DNA from: an uncultured bacterium
GTDB taxonomy: Bacteria > Elusimicrobiota > Elusimicrobia > Elusimicrobiales > Elusimicrobiaceae
DNA: 45,427 bases
Direction: 5' to 3'
Assembly: GCA_949296525.1 (NCBI GenBank)
Contig: CASFOP010000012.1
Coordinates: 1-45,427 of the forward strand
Under the pieces are notes generated by a model. The model had not been told where the DNA came from. It saw nothing but the letters and a program-made list of their open reading frames with translations, and made no database searches. Within the stretch, counting starts at the first letter, position 1. Every line of letters begins with the position of its first letter. This document shows positions 1 through 8,119 of this stretch, in pieces. A program made the position numbers and the translations under genes.

Positions 1-105
1 CGAACCATACGGCTCCGGGAATGTCGTCACGATTTTCATCCCGCTTGCCCCGTATGCTCCTACGCTTGCCGCCACTAATGCGACTAAAAAAAGGAATTTC
101 TTCAT
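1..105 (-). CDS. N-terminus of a secreted protein, truncated by window edge
   Basis: Only the first 35 codons are present. The start is the ATG at 103-105 on the minus strand, preceded by AAAGGAG at a normal distance. The visible protein starts MKKFLFLVALVAASVGAYG, a textbook signal peptide (two lysines, a hydrophobic core, small residues before a likely cleavage site near residue 18-20), then continues ASGMKIVTTFPEPYGS to the edge. The product is exported, but nothing more can be said of its function because the rest lies outside the window. Confidence 0.75.
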   Translation of the reverse strand, partial: MKKFLFLVALVAASVGAYGASGMKIVTTFPEPYGS

Positions 106-312
106 AAAAAGCTCCTTTAAGGTCAGAATGATTACCCGCCTATGTTTATAGTATAAACTATAAAATCAAAAAAATCAATCCGTTTTTTACGCGGCGGCAG
201 CGATATAAAAATACAACTGGAAAGCACCCGCCACATATACCCCGTTCGGAATCTTTTAGACAGCCCATTCCCTCTTTGCGCAGGTTGCGCGGCGCAAAAA
301 ACATATTTATAC

Positions 313-341
313 AAAACCCGCGCCGGAAGGACGCGGGTTTT
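313..341 (-). terminator. Rho-independent terminator of lon
   Basis: A 10-bp perfect stem (AAAACCCGCG at 313-322 with CGCGGGTTTT at 332-341, 9-nt loop) lies just beyond the lon stop. Read on the minus strand it ends in a short T run. Confidence 0.75.
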
Positions 342-365
342 AGGCTAAACCGCCGGGAGAAAAGT

Positions 366-2903
366 TTATCTTTTCCGCCGGGAAGAACCCCCTTTCTTTT
401 TGGGCGTTTTGGCCGCTGTTTTTTTGCCACTTTTGGCCGCTTTGGCGGGCGTTTTGCGTGCGGCTCCTTTGGACGTTTTGGCGGCCTTAACGGTTTTACC
501 CGCCGGTTTTTTGGCCGCCGCGGCGCGGGCGGCTTTTCCTGCTTTTTTGCCGGCGGAGGCTTTGGGGGCTTTATACCCTTCCAGGGCCAGCGGCAATACT
601 TCATCCATATGCGACACGGGGATCAGCGTCAGCTCTTTGCGCACTTTTTCGGGCAGTTCGGACACATCCTTTTCATTGGTATGCGGGAACAGAATGGTCT
701 TTACGCCCTCACGGTACGCGGCCAGGAATTTTTCTTTTATCCCCCCCACCGGCAGCACGCGGCCCGTGATGGTCACTTCGCCGGTCATGGCCAGCTTTTT
801 CTTTACCGGCAGACCGGAGAGCAGACTGACCAGCGCGGTGGTAATGGTAATGCCGGCCGACGGGCCGTCTTTAGGCACGGCGCCCTCAGGGAAGTGGATA
901 TGGAAGTCCGTATGGTCAAAGTTGACTCCCTTGCCAAAGCCGCGGCTGCGCGCATAGGTCAGCGCGGCGCGTACGGATTCCTTCATCACATTGCCCAGCA
1001 TACCCGTTAAAATCAGCTGGCCTTTGCCCGGGATTTTGGCCGCCTCTATGGACAGCGTCTCTCCGCCCACGCTGGTCCAGGCCAGCCCGGTGGCAATACC
1101 CACGCCGTTTTCTTCGGCGGCGAAGTTGGAATACTTCGGTACGCCTAAATATTCATGCAGGTTTTTGGCGTCTACGGTAATTTTCTTACCGCCGTTTTCC
1201 ACATATTGTTTGGCGGCTTTGCGGCACAGGCTGCCGATTTCGCGCTCCAAATTGCGCACACCGGCTTCGCGCACATATTCACGCATAATCAGCGCCACGG
1301 CGTCTTTGGTAATTTCCAAAGCCCCTTCCTTCAGCCCGTGCAGCTTCATCTGTTTGGGAATTAAATAGTGGTCGGCTATTTCGTGTTTTTCATAATCGGT
1401 ATAGCCGGAGAAATCTATAATTTCCAAACGGTCACGCAGCGTGGACGGGATACCGGAAAGCGAGTTGGCCGTCGTGATAAACATGACTTTAGACACGTCA
1501 TACGGAACGTCCAAAAAGTGATCCACAAAGTCTTTGTTCTGCTCCGGGTCCAGCAGCTCCAGCAGGGCCGCGGCGGGGTCTCCGCGCCAGTCCGACCCCA
1601 TTTTGTCTATTTCGTCCAGCAGGAAAACGGGGTTGGAACTTTTGGCCTTGCTGATACCCTGTATGATGCGCCCAGGCATGGAACCGATGTAGGTGCGGCG
1701 GTGTCCGCGGATTTCGCTCTCGTCACGCACGCCGCCCAAAGACATGCGCACAAACTTGCGCCCGACGGCCCGCGCAATGGACTTGGCCAAAGACGTCTTG
1801 CCCACGCCCGGAGGCCCCACAAAACACAGCACCGGCCCGCGCAGGCCTTCGGTCAGTTTGCTGACGGCCAGGTATTCCAAAATGCGTTCTTTGGGTTTGT
1901 CCAGGCCGAAGTGGTCCTCGTCCAAAATTTTCTTGGCCGCGGCAATATCCAGCACGTCCTGCGTGGTGATGTTCCAGGGCATATTCACCAGCCAGTCCAA
2001 ATACGTGCGCGACACCGTGGCCTCCGGCGAGAACGGGGCCATTTTTTGCAAGCGTTCCACCTCTTTTTCAGCCGCTTCTTTGGCGGCGGGAGGCAGGCCG
2101 TTCTTTTTAATTTTGGCTTTTATCGCGTCCAGCTCTTTTTGGAAATCGTCCTTCTGGCTCAACTCCTTTTGAATGGCTTTCATCTGCTCATTCAAATAGT
2201 ATTCTTTCTGGTTTTTCTCAATCTGCGCGCGGACCTGGGAATGGATTTTTTCTTCCAGTCCCAAAATTTCCACCTCGCTGGTGATGAGCTTTAAAATTTT
2301 CTCCAGGCGCTCTTTCACATCGGTCGCTTCCAAAATTTCCTGGCGCTGTTCCGTCTTGACCACCATGTTGGAGGCAATGGTGTCGGCCAGTTTGGACGGG
2401 TCTTCAATCTGCCGCAGGAAAGACACCCCCTCCACCGCAATCCGGCGCGATACGCGGGCGTAATGGTCAAACTCGTCCAGCACTTTGCGCATCAGCGCCT
2501 GCACGACGGGGCTGTTGTCCTCCTGCTCCTCTATATATTCCACCGTGGCGAACCAGGTGTTGGTCATGGGGTTGAGCTCCAGCTTTTCCACGCGGGCACG
2601 CACCAGCCCCTGCAGAAACACCTTAATGGAGCCGTCCGGCATTTTCAGCGACTGCGTAATTTCGCTGAGTACCCCGAAGTGGTAAATGTCACTTTCTTTG
2701 GGGTCTTCAATTTCCGCCGCTTTCTGCGACAGAGCCAATACATATTTGCCGGGTGATTCCAACGCCAAATCAATGGCGACGATGGATTTTTCGCGGTCCA
2801 CCGACAGCGGAAGCGACATCCCCGGGAACATCACCACGTCCCGTATCGCCACCGCCGGCACCACCTTGGGCAGGGAAAGGGTTCTTTTCATCATCTCTTC
2901 CAT
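366..2903 (-). CDS. lon: Lon ATP-dependent protease with Lys/Ala-rich C-terminal tail
   Basis: ATP-driven serine protease that degrades misfolded and short-lived regulatory proteins in the cytoplasm. All three Lon parts are visible in 845 residues: the N-terminal substrate domain, an AAA+ module with Walker A GPPGVGKT (Lys369) and Walker B FLLDEIDK, and the C-terminal protease domain with the Ser-Lys dyad (Ser682 in DGPSAG, Lys725 in GGIKEK). The chosen ATG has GGAG 8 bases upstream; an internal Met at residue 4 or 5 is a less likely start. Residues about 778-845 are an unusual extension made almost only of Lys, Ala, Thr, Gly and Arg, absent from typical Lon of about 780 residues and resembling histone H1 tails. 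The gene stands alone between its own promoter with a CIRCE-like operator and a terminator, suggesting heat-shock control. Confidence 0.97.
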   Translation of the reverse strand: MEEMMKRTLSLPKVVPAVAIRDVVMFPGMSLPLSVDREKSIVAIDLALESPGKYVLALSQKAAEIEDPKESDIYHFGVLSEITQSLKMPDGSIKVFLQGLVRARVEKLELNPMTNTWFATVEYIEEQEDNSPVVQALMRKVLDEFDHYARVSRRIAVEGVSFLRQIEDPSKLADTIASNMVVKTEQRQEILEATDVKERLEKILKLITSEVEILGLEEKIHSQVRAQIEKNQKEYYLNEQMKAIQKELSQKDDFQKELDAIKAKIKKNGLPPAAKEAAEKEVERLQKMAPFSPEATVSRTYLDWLVNMPWNITTQDVLDIAAAKKILDEDHFGLDKPKERILEYLAVSKLTEGLRGPVLCFVGPPGVGKTSLAKSIARAVGRKFVRMSLGGVRDESEIRGHRRTYIGSMPGRIIQGISKAKSSNPVFLLDEIDKMGSDWRGDPAAALLELLDPEQNKDFVDHFLDVPYDVSKVMFITTANSLSGIPSTLRDRLEIIDFSGYTDYEKHEIADHYLIPKQMKLHGLKEGALEITKDAVALIMREYVREAGVRNLEREIGSLCRKAAKQYVENGGKKITVDAKNLHEYLGVPKYSNFAAEENGVGIATGLAWTSVGGETLSIEAAKIPGKGQLILTGMLGNVMKESVRAALTYARSRGFGKGVNFDHTDFHIHFPEGAVPKDGPSAGITITTALVSLLSGLPVKKKLAMTGEVTITGRVLPVGGIKEKFLAAYREGVKTILFPHTNEKDVSELPEKVRKELTLIPVSHMDEVLPLALEGYKAPKASAGKKAGKAARAAAAKKPAGKTVKAAKTSKGAARKTPAKAAKSGKKTAAKTPKKKGGSSRRKR

Positions 2904-2978
2904 AATTTCATCTCCGTATCAAAAAGGATAAATCTTTGCCCTCCGGCACACAAGCGCGCTTTTGGGCTAGTTTAAAAA

Positions 2979-3007
2979 AGTATAGCACATTCGCTTAAAA
3001 TTAGCAA
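2979..3007 (-). promoter_or_regulatory. lon promoter (-35 TTGCTA, extended -10 TGCTATACT)
   Basis: On the minus strand TTGCTA (3002-3007) is followed after exactly 17 bases by TATACT (2979-2984), which carries the extended TGC just upstream (2985-2987). The -35 box lies inside one arm of the CIRCE-like repeat. The predicted transcript start leaves a leader of roughly 70 bases before lon. Confidence 0.7.
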
Positions 3008-3027
3008 GTAATTTATTTGAGTGCTAA
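3001..3027. promoter_or_regulatory. CIRCE-like HrcA operator overlapping the lon promoter
   Basis: TTAGCAAGT - 9 bases - GAGTGCTAA. The CIRCE consensus is TTAGCACTC-N9-GAGTGCTAA. The right arm matches 9/9, the spacer is exactly 9, and the left arm matches its first six bases. The degenerate arm contains the lon -35 box, so a bound repressor would block RNA polymerase. HrcA binding to CIRCE is established for groESL and dnaK operons; its use at lon here is inferred. Confidence 0.65.
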
Positions 3028-3220
3028 TTTTGAGCCGGCTCCAGCTTTCTTCTGCCGCTTATAAAGAAACAGAAACCGCACCGATGTTTCACTAGGCTCA
3101 GGGCCTAAAAAAACCATAGGCCTTATTTCTCTGTACCGGTAGGTCTTAAGGCCCTGGAACGGACAGCGCTCAATACATAAAATAAAGAAGACAGAAATTT
3201 TATTTGCACAAGGAGAATAT
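3028..3220. other. Intergenic stretch upstream of the small secreted protein gene
   Basis: The gap between lon and the next gene (2904-3220) exceeds 300 bases. Apart from the lon promoter and CIRCE-like site it holds a short inverted repeat (GGCCTA 3102-3107 with TAGGCC 3117-3122, then TTATTTCT) that could be a weak terminator or leader hairpin, and an AT-rich stretch at about 3175-3210 suited to a promoter. No gene is visible. Confidence 0.4.
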
Positions 3221-3796
3221 ATGAAAACGTACCGCCCGTTATTTTCTGCTTTCACACTGCTCGCTTTTTTGTTTATCGGTGCCCCTGCCGTACACGCCGA
3301 AGGTTACAGTGACGCTGCCGGAAATACCGCCCATATCACCCGCGCACAGATGAACCTTAACAATGAACAAGAGGTCAAGGAGCTCTACCTGATGCAGCAG
3401 GCTTTTACCGCCGGCCTGCAAACCGTGGAAGCCCACCAATATACCAATACGCTGACCGAACAGGATCAGGAAATTATCCAGCTGCTGGACGTCAAAATTC
3501 CCGGCGTGCTGAACAGGTTGACGGCTTTTTTCAATGAAGAAGACGAAGAAAAGGCGCAAAACCTCGCCAGCGGGATTGAGCAGGAGTTACTGACTGTCAG
3601 TGAAGAACTGGCACGCAAAATTATCGCCAACCAAACCCTTTACCCGCAGCCGGAGAATTGGCAGGCGGCCTCCAACTATGCCCTGATGATGGCCATGGGT
3701 TATGCCATGATGACCGAAAAAATAGACCCTGAGCTCAGCAGCATACTGACGAATGCGGCTTTCCAGGAGATGCTCCAAATGATGCTGGAAGAATAA
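3221..3796 (+). CDS. Small exported protein of unknown function
   Basis: 191 residues. The start is supported by AAGGAG 7 bases upstream. The N-terminus (MKTYRPLFSAFTLLAFLFIG then APAVHAEG) is a classic signal peptide, with cleavage probably after AVHA at about residue 26. The mature part of about 165 residues is rich in Glu, Gln, Leu and Met, looks wholly helical, has no cysteines and no recognisable domain. It forms its own unit with a strong terminator directly behind it. Export to the periplasm is well supported; function is unknown. Confidence 0.8.
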   Translation: MKTYRPLFSAFTLLAFLFIGAPAVHAEGYSDAAGNTAHITRAQMNLNNEQEVKELYLMQQAFTAGLQTVEAHQYTNTLTEQDQEIIQLLDVKIPGVLNRLTAFFNEEDEEKAQNLASGIEQELLTVSEELARKIIANQTLYPQPENWQAASNYALMMAMGYAMMTEKIDPELSSILTNAAFQEMLQMMLEE

Positions 3797-3813
3797 TAAT
3801 AACTCCTCCTCCA

Positions 3814-3846
3814 AAATTCCCCCGCCTGAGGGCGGGGGAATTTTTT
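3814..3846 (+). terminator. Strong terminator
   Basis: 13-bp perfect stem AAATTCCCCCGCC / GGCGGGGGAATTT (3814-3826, 3831-3843) with a 4-base loop and T run. Ends the small secreted-protein gene; it can also serve clpP only from well downstream of that gene's stop. Confidence 0.85.
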
Positions 3847-3930
3847 ATCTTCCGGAATACGGCCCGGGATTTTTCCGCGCAAAACCCCGCACCCAAAAGG
3901 CGCGGGGTCAGTTACGCAGCAAAGAAAACT

Positions 3931-4524
3931 TTATTTATCGCGCAGTTTAAGCACTTCGTCAATAATGCCGTATTCCTTGGCTTCTTCGGCAGACAGGTAA
4001 TAATTGCGTTCGCTGTCCTGGCGCAGTTTTTCTTTGGGCTGGCCCGTATGTTTGGCCAAAATATCCAGCAGGTGTTCCTTATTGTCCTTGAGTTCTTTGG
4101 TTTCAATTTCAATATCCGTTACCTGGCCGGAAATCCCCCCGCCCCAAATCAGCGGCTGGTGAATCATAATGCGCGCATGCGGCAGAGCGTAACGGCGGCC
4201 TTTGGAGCCGGCGGCCAACAGCACCGCACCAAAGCTCATGGCCTGCCCCATGCAAATGGTGGTAATGGGGGCTTTGATAAACTGCATGGTGTCATAAATA
4301 GCCAGTCCGGCGGTCACCATGCCTCCGGGGGAGTTGATGTAGAGGTTGATTTCCCGCTGGGAGTCTTCCGCGTCCAAATACAACAGCTGCGCAATAATCA
4401 TATTTGCGCTGGCGGTGTCCACTTCCCCTTCACGGCCGCCCACAAAAATAATACGGTCTTTGAGCAGACGTGAAAAAATATCATAACCAACATTTTTCTC
4501 TATAATGGTAGGTACTATCATCAT
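3931..4524 (-). CDS. clpP: ClpP protease subunit with Asn in place of catalytic Asp
   Basis: Proteolytic chamber subunit that works with Clp ATPases. The reading frame stays open to 4650, but homology to ClpP begins at [11 protein letters not shown]; the ATG at 4524 or the adjacent one at 4521 follows GGAG, giving 196-197 residues, normal for the family. Counting from the second Met, catalytic Ser96 (GQAMSFGAV) and His121 (IMIHQP) are present. The third triad position, usually the Asp in an ERD/DRD motif just before (F/Y)xSAEEA, is Asn173 (codon AAT, bases 4003-4005, in [12 protein letters not shown]). There is also a 3-residue insertion (WGG region) after HQPLI. No clpX or tig lies nearby. 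Identity is certain; catalytic competence is open. Confidence 0.95.
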   Translation of the reverse strand: MMIVPTIIEKNVGYDIFSRLLKDRIIFVGGREGEVDTASANMIIAQLLYLDAEDSQREINLYINSPGGMVTAGLAIYDTMQFIKAPITTICMGQAMSFGAVLLAAGSKGRRYALPHARIMIHQPLIWGGGISGQVTDIEIETKELKDNKEHLLDILAKHTGQPKEKLRQDSERNYYLSAEEAKEYGIIDEVLKLRDK

Positions 4525-4548
4525 ACGCTCCAAATACGATTTTTTTCT

Positions 4549-4554
4549 ATTATA
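4549..4554 (-). promoter_or_regulatory. clpP -10 box TATAAT
   Basis: A perfect TATAAT on the minus strand lies 25 bases upstream of the clpP start; no convincing -35 is seen. It implies a leader of under 20 bases and supports the short clpP start over the upstream ones. Confidence 0.5.
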
Positions 4555-4734
4555 CGAAAAATGACATACACGGCGCCAAGCCCTGCGCAGCTTTGCCGTT
4601 TGTTCCGACCGGGGCATCAAAAGCGAACCTCTGCCGGATGAAAGTCCCAAAATACAAATGGGACAAAAGTCCTATTTTCACAGAGTTAAATTATTTTTTA
4701 AAATAATAAAGATTTATATTACGAGGAAAACAAC

Positions 4735-5883
4735 ATGCATTCATTACAAAAAACACTGTCTTTACTAATCAGCGCCGCCCTGCTGGGCCAAAGTGCGCTT
4801 TTTGCACAGGAAACCCGCTCCGGGCAGGAACCGTCGCTGGCCCAATACCAGAAACAGCTCCGGGAAGATGTCCAACGGGCTCCCTGGATTTCCAGGGAAG
4901 GAAAAATATTCCTGGCGGCCGGCGGCGTTGCTTTCGCCATTCTGTATTCGCAAAACTGGTACTACAAACGCAGCATGAAGCGCATGCAGGAAAGACATAT
5001 CCGGGATAATTCCCTGATGTTTGAACAACACACGCGGGAAAACGCAGCCGCTTTTGAACGGGAAAAACACCTGCACAAAGAGCTGAAAGGGGCCCACAAC
5101 CAAATTGCCGAACTAAAGCGGGAAATGGAACAGCTACGGCTATCTTCCGCCGCCCTGCGCCACCGCTACCAAAACGACCTGGAGATGCACCGCGCCCTGA
5201 CGGAAAGCCTGCAAAAAAAGATTGACACGCAGCGCGGCCTGTTGGAGAAATTTCCCGGTTATACCTCCCCTCTGTTAAGATATACCGCCGGTTCCCCCGC
5301 AGATTACGCCAAATACGAAAAACTTTTTGACGGCGCACCCATGGATGCTTCCCGCCAGGCCTTGCGCCGGCAACTGGCCCAGGAGCCCTGGCTGCTGCAG
5401 GCCCCCAAAGCCCAACAGGAAGAATTTCTGAAAATTATTGACCAAGTCATAACGGAAAGCCGCCACAGCCGCCTGGCCGGCGATGAGGCATTAGCCCTCC
5501 TGTTGCGCCAGTCCATAGACAAACATATGCCCATCTATAAGTATCTGCTCGGCATGGGGCGGTATATTTTCCAATCCAAAAATGTTATGACCGTTGGGCT
5601 GTTGCTGGCTTTCGGCGCCGCCGCGCATAATGACGCTGCTGCACAAAAAATAGCCGGCCGGGTCAATACCAACTTTGACCTTTTTCTCCATGCCACGCCG
5701 CAGGAATTGGAAGTGCTGGAACAAAACGAAGAAGCCCGCCGCATTTGTATCCAGGGGGCCCGGCTGCTGCATGAACTGAGCCTTCTGCCCGCACAGGACG
5801 TGCAGGATCTGATGGGCTCTTTCTCTCTGCCGGAAAACGGAAATCCTTCCCCGTCCGTCTATATTCCCCATATGACCAAATAA
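4735..5883 (+). CDS. Exported coiled-coil protein of unknown function
   Basis: 382 residues. N-terminal signal peptide (MHSLQKTLSLLISAALLGQS, cleavage near ALFAQ at about residue 25), then a short hydrophobic segment at about 60-78 (KIFLAAGGVAFAILYSQNW) followed by basic residues, which could anchor the protein. Residues about 90-185 are rich in heptad-like Leu/Glu/Lys/Arg/Gln and predict a long coiled coil. The C-terminal 190 residues are helical with another hydrophobic stretch near 285-300 (MTVGLLLAFGAAAH). GAGGAAA supports the start, and a strong terminator follows. No family is recognised. An envelope-anchored structural or scaffold role is possible but is only inferred from architecture. 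Confidence 0.8.
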   Translation: MHSLQKTLSLLISAALLGQSALFAQETRSGQEPSLAQYQKQLREDVQRAPWISREGKIFLAAGGVAFAILYSQNWYYKRSMKRMQERHIRDNSLMFEQHTRENAAAFEREKHLHKELKGAHNQIAELKREMEQLRLSSAALRHRYQNDLEMHRALTESLQKKIDTQRGLLEKFPGYTSPLLRYTAGSPADYAKYEKLFDGAPMDASRQALRRQLAQEPWLLQAPKAQQEEFLKIIDQVITESRHSRLAGDEALALLLRQSIDKHMPIYKYLLGMGRYIFQSKNVMTVGLLLAFGAAAHNDAAAQKIAGRVNTNFDLFLHATPQELEVLEQNEEARRICIQGARLLHELSLLPAQDVQDLMGSFSLPENGNPSPSVYIPHMTK

Positions 5884-5911
5884 GATAAACCGGCATTTGG
5901 AGCATTTTCAC

Positions 5912-5947
5912 AAAAAACGCATCCCCCAAAACGGGGGATGCGTTTTT
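5912..5947 (+). terminator. Strong terminator after the coiled-coil gene
   Basis: 15-bp perfect stem AAAAACGCATCCCCC / GGGGGATGCGTTTTT (5913-5927, 5933-5947). Placed between convergent genes and symmetrical, so probably used from both sides. Confidence 0.88.
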
Positions 5948-6037
5948 GCGACAAATATGCGCCGTTCAGAGCTGCGGCTTTCTATGTTATCCGTTTTTCT
6001 GATATACGGCAGACATATTCCAGGCTGCGCCGCAGAC

Positions 6038-7951
6038 TTATGGATACGGATAGAATAAAAATTTTCCTTCCGCCGTACGCTGCAGGGTCCCCCACTGGTT
6101 CTTTCCGTCAACATACAGCATGGCATCCACACGAGTAAAAGAGGAAGCGGGGATATCCCGCGTCAGATGTACCACTGAGCCGGAAGGAAAATCTCCTTTT
6201 ATCTGCACGACCAGCGGGATATTTTTCTTCTGGGACAAAAACTTCCGGGAATAAAGTTCCGCCACGGAAGGATCGTCCGTAATATTGACAACCCTCACTT
6301 CGGACACATGTCTGGCATTGAGCGAATAAGACATCAGCAGGTGGTTGTTGCACGCACTGACATCTTTACGCAGATATCCGTTTTCCAGAACGTTAAGGAT
6401 ATCTTTTTCCGCCAGCGAAGCCCCCCTCCACATATATCTGGGATTTGAGACGCCGGGATAAACGGGGAGCGGTTTGGACAAATCCGCCCCGTGACCGGCC
6501 AGGCCGTCCAAAAGGTAAGCTTCTCCCCGGACGGCAGGTGTGCCGGCATAGCTGGACGGTTTGGCCCCCCACCGGTAAAGCTGGGCCAATGCGGCTTTCG
6601 GCGGATAGCCGAAGGCTTTCCTGAGCACGGAATACCCGGCCCGTTTTCCCCCGATGAATAAAAATGTCCGGCCGACGACGCCGATGCCGCTTTTTACGAC
6701 CGCGCTTTTCAGTCCGCTTACAATGCCCTTCAAAGTCGCCGTCCCCGGAACAGGGACAAACAGCAGGGCCAAATCCACCGCATGTTCCCGCAAAAACTGC
6801 TCACCTTGCAAATCCGCCGGTGCCTGTTGCAGCACCGCAGGCAGGCAAGCCTGTGTGCCCGCAGGAGCCACGTAATGCGGCTTTCGGCCCCCGCCGTATG
6901 CATACCCCAACCGTTGCAGCAGCGTTTTCCCGTAACGCACGGAGACCGTGGAAACAGACGGTGAATGATACAACGGCAGCGTATAGGCGGAATAGTCCCG
7001 TATATGCCGGCAGTACAAATTCTGCAAAATTTGTTTATTTTCTTCCCGTTCTGCTTCCGTCAGTGGTAAATACGCCAGCTCCGCCGCTGCATGTACCTGC
7101 GCCGCCAAAGAAAATGTACTCTGCGGGTTAGCCAGCCGTTTCAGCCATCTTTTTCCCGCTTCCCCCTCATAGGCTATATTTTCCACGGCTTCAATATAAA
7201 CGCGGTAATCGTCATGGGTGTATTGCCGGAAAAACGAACGGGAATTATGGCCCTTTTTTTTCATTTGGTCAAAAGCCTGCAGTGCCAAATATACCCCTCT
7301 GGGCCCATCCAAAAAAGCTGCCGCCTGAAAGACATACACCGCTACCGTCAGGTTGGCCTCTTCCGAGCCGTAATCCCTCCCCATGGCGCTCAGCAGCGGC
7401 GCCATATCCGCCGCCGTCCCGTCCGCGGCGGGCAAGGCCGCATACAGCAGGGCAAACATCCCCAGTTCCTGGCAGGCCGTGCCGGAGCATTGCTTGATAT
7501 CATTCAATGCGGCTTTTGCCATGGCGCGCAGGCGGGCCAGCTGAAAATTATGTTCCCCCGAAGAGGGCGCGAAATATCCGTTGGCCGCCAGCTCCGTCAA
7601 GGCCGTTTGGCTGGCCAGGCGGATATAAGAATACGAATTTTGCAAATGCCGCAAATAGAACTCCGCCGCCAGACCGACCTGCCGGCGCGTTTCCCGGGCA
7701 TCCGAAGCGTCTACGGCGGCAGCCACGGCCCGGCTTAAGGCTGCGGACTGTTTGGAAAACGCCAATATTTCCGGGGCTATCATTTCTTTGGGTCTGACGG
7801 CTATGTGTGTACTTTCGCGCACCGCCGACTCCGCACGGAAAGGACGGGCGGCCTCCCCCGGCAAAAGAGGCTGGGCCGCAGCCTCCCCCATCGGTAAAAA
7901 GGCAGCACAGCCCGCCAAAAATAAAAAGATAAGCTTTGGTTTAATATGCAT
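6038..7951 (-). CDS. Large exported protein, possible ADP-ribosyltransferase-like C-terminus
   Basis: 637 residues from the ATG at 7951, which has AGGGA 8 bases upstream; upstream Met codons at 7960 and beyond lack spaced ribosome sites. The N-terminus MHIKPKLIFLFLAGCAAF is an export signal; LAGC could be a lipobox, or cleavage may be later near AAAQ. Residues about 45-330 are helical and unassigned. A hydrophobic stretch follows near 430-480. The last 150 residues contain MWRGASL, a LENGYLRK helix, an MSYSL segment, then VVQIKG and a SSF segment. This order (YxRG-like strand, S-x-S-like strand, late acidic/hydrophobic strands) recalls the ADP-ribosyltransferase fold of bacterial toxins, but no clear catalytic E-x-E is seen. 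Treat the ART idea as weak; exported protein of unknown function is the safe call. Confidence 0.75.
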   Translation of the reverse strand: MHIKPKLIFLFLAGCAAFLPMGEAAAQPLLPGEAARPFRAESAVRESTHIAVRPKEMIAPEILAFSKQSAALSRAVAAAVDASDARETRRQVGLAAEFYLRHLQNSYSYIRLASQTALTELAANGYFAPSSGEHNFQLARLRAMAKAALNDIKQCSGTACQELGMFALLYAALPAADGTAADMAPLLSAMGRDYGSEEANLTVAVYVFQAAAFLDGPRGVYLALQAFDQMKKKGHNSRSFFRQYTHDDYRVYIEAVENIAYEGEAGKRWLKRLANPQSTFSLAAQVHAAAELAYLPLTEAEREENKQILQNLYCRHIRDYSAYTLPLYHSPSVSTVSVRYGKTLLQRLGYAYGGGRKPHYVAPAGTQACLPAVLQQAPADLQGEQFLREHAVDLALLFVPVPGTATLKGIVSGLKSAVVKSGIGVVGRTFLFIGGKRAGYSVLRKAFGYPPKAALAQLYRWGAKPSSYAGTPAVRGEAYLLDGLAGHGADLSKPLPVYPGVSNPRYMWRGASLAEKDILNVLENGYLRKDVSACNNHLLMSYSLNARHVSEVRVVNITDDPSVAELYSRKFLSQKKNIPLVVQIKGDFPSGSVVHLTRDIPASSFTRVDAMLYVDGKNQWGTLQRTAEGKFLFYPYP

Positions 7952-8070
7952 GATATTCATCCCTGAAATACAGTATAAAAAGCAAAATCCAAAACCGCAT
8001 GAGGCATAAGGCCTAAAAACCCCGGGCAGAAGGCCCACATTTTTCTGGGCCCTCCCGGCCTAAATACGGA

Positions 8071-8100
8071 AAATGCCGCTTCACCCCGTGTGAAGCGGCA
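8071..8100 (-). terminator. nadE terminator
   Basis: TGCCGCTTCA (8074-8083) pairs perfectly with TGAAGCGGCA (8091-8100) around a 7-base loop, followed on the minus strand by TTTT. It lies 20 bases past the nadE stop. Confidence 0.75.
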
Positions 8101-8119
8101 GGACGTTAAAGCGCAAATT

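Noticed and set aside
276..2756. Several plus-strand frames opposite lon
   Set aside because: All are shadows of lon and its Lys/Ala-rich tail.
4525..4650. Longer ClpP with a 43-residue N-terminal extension
   Set aside because: The extra part is Arg/Ser-rich without homology, lacks a ribosome site, and would contain the likely -10 box.
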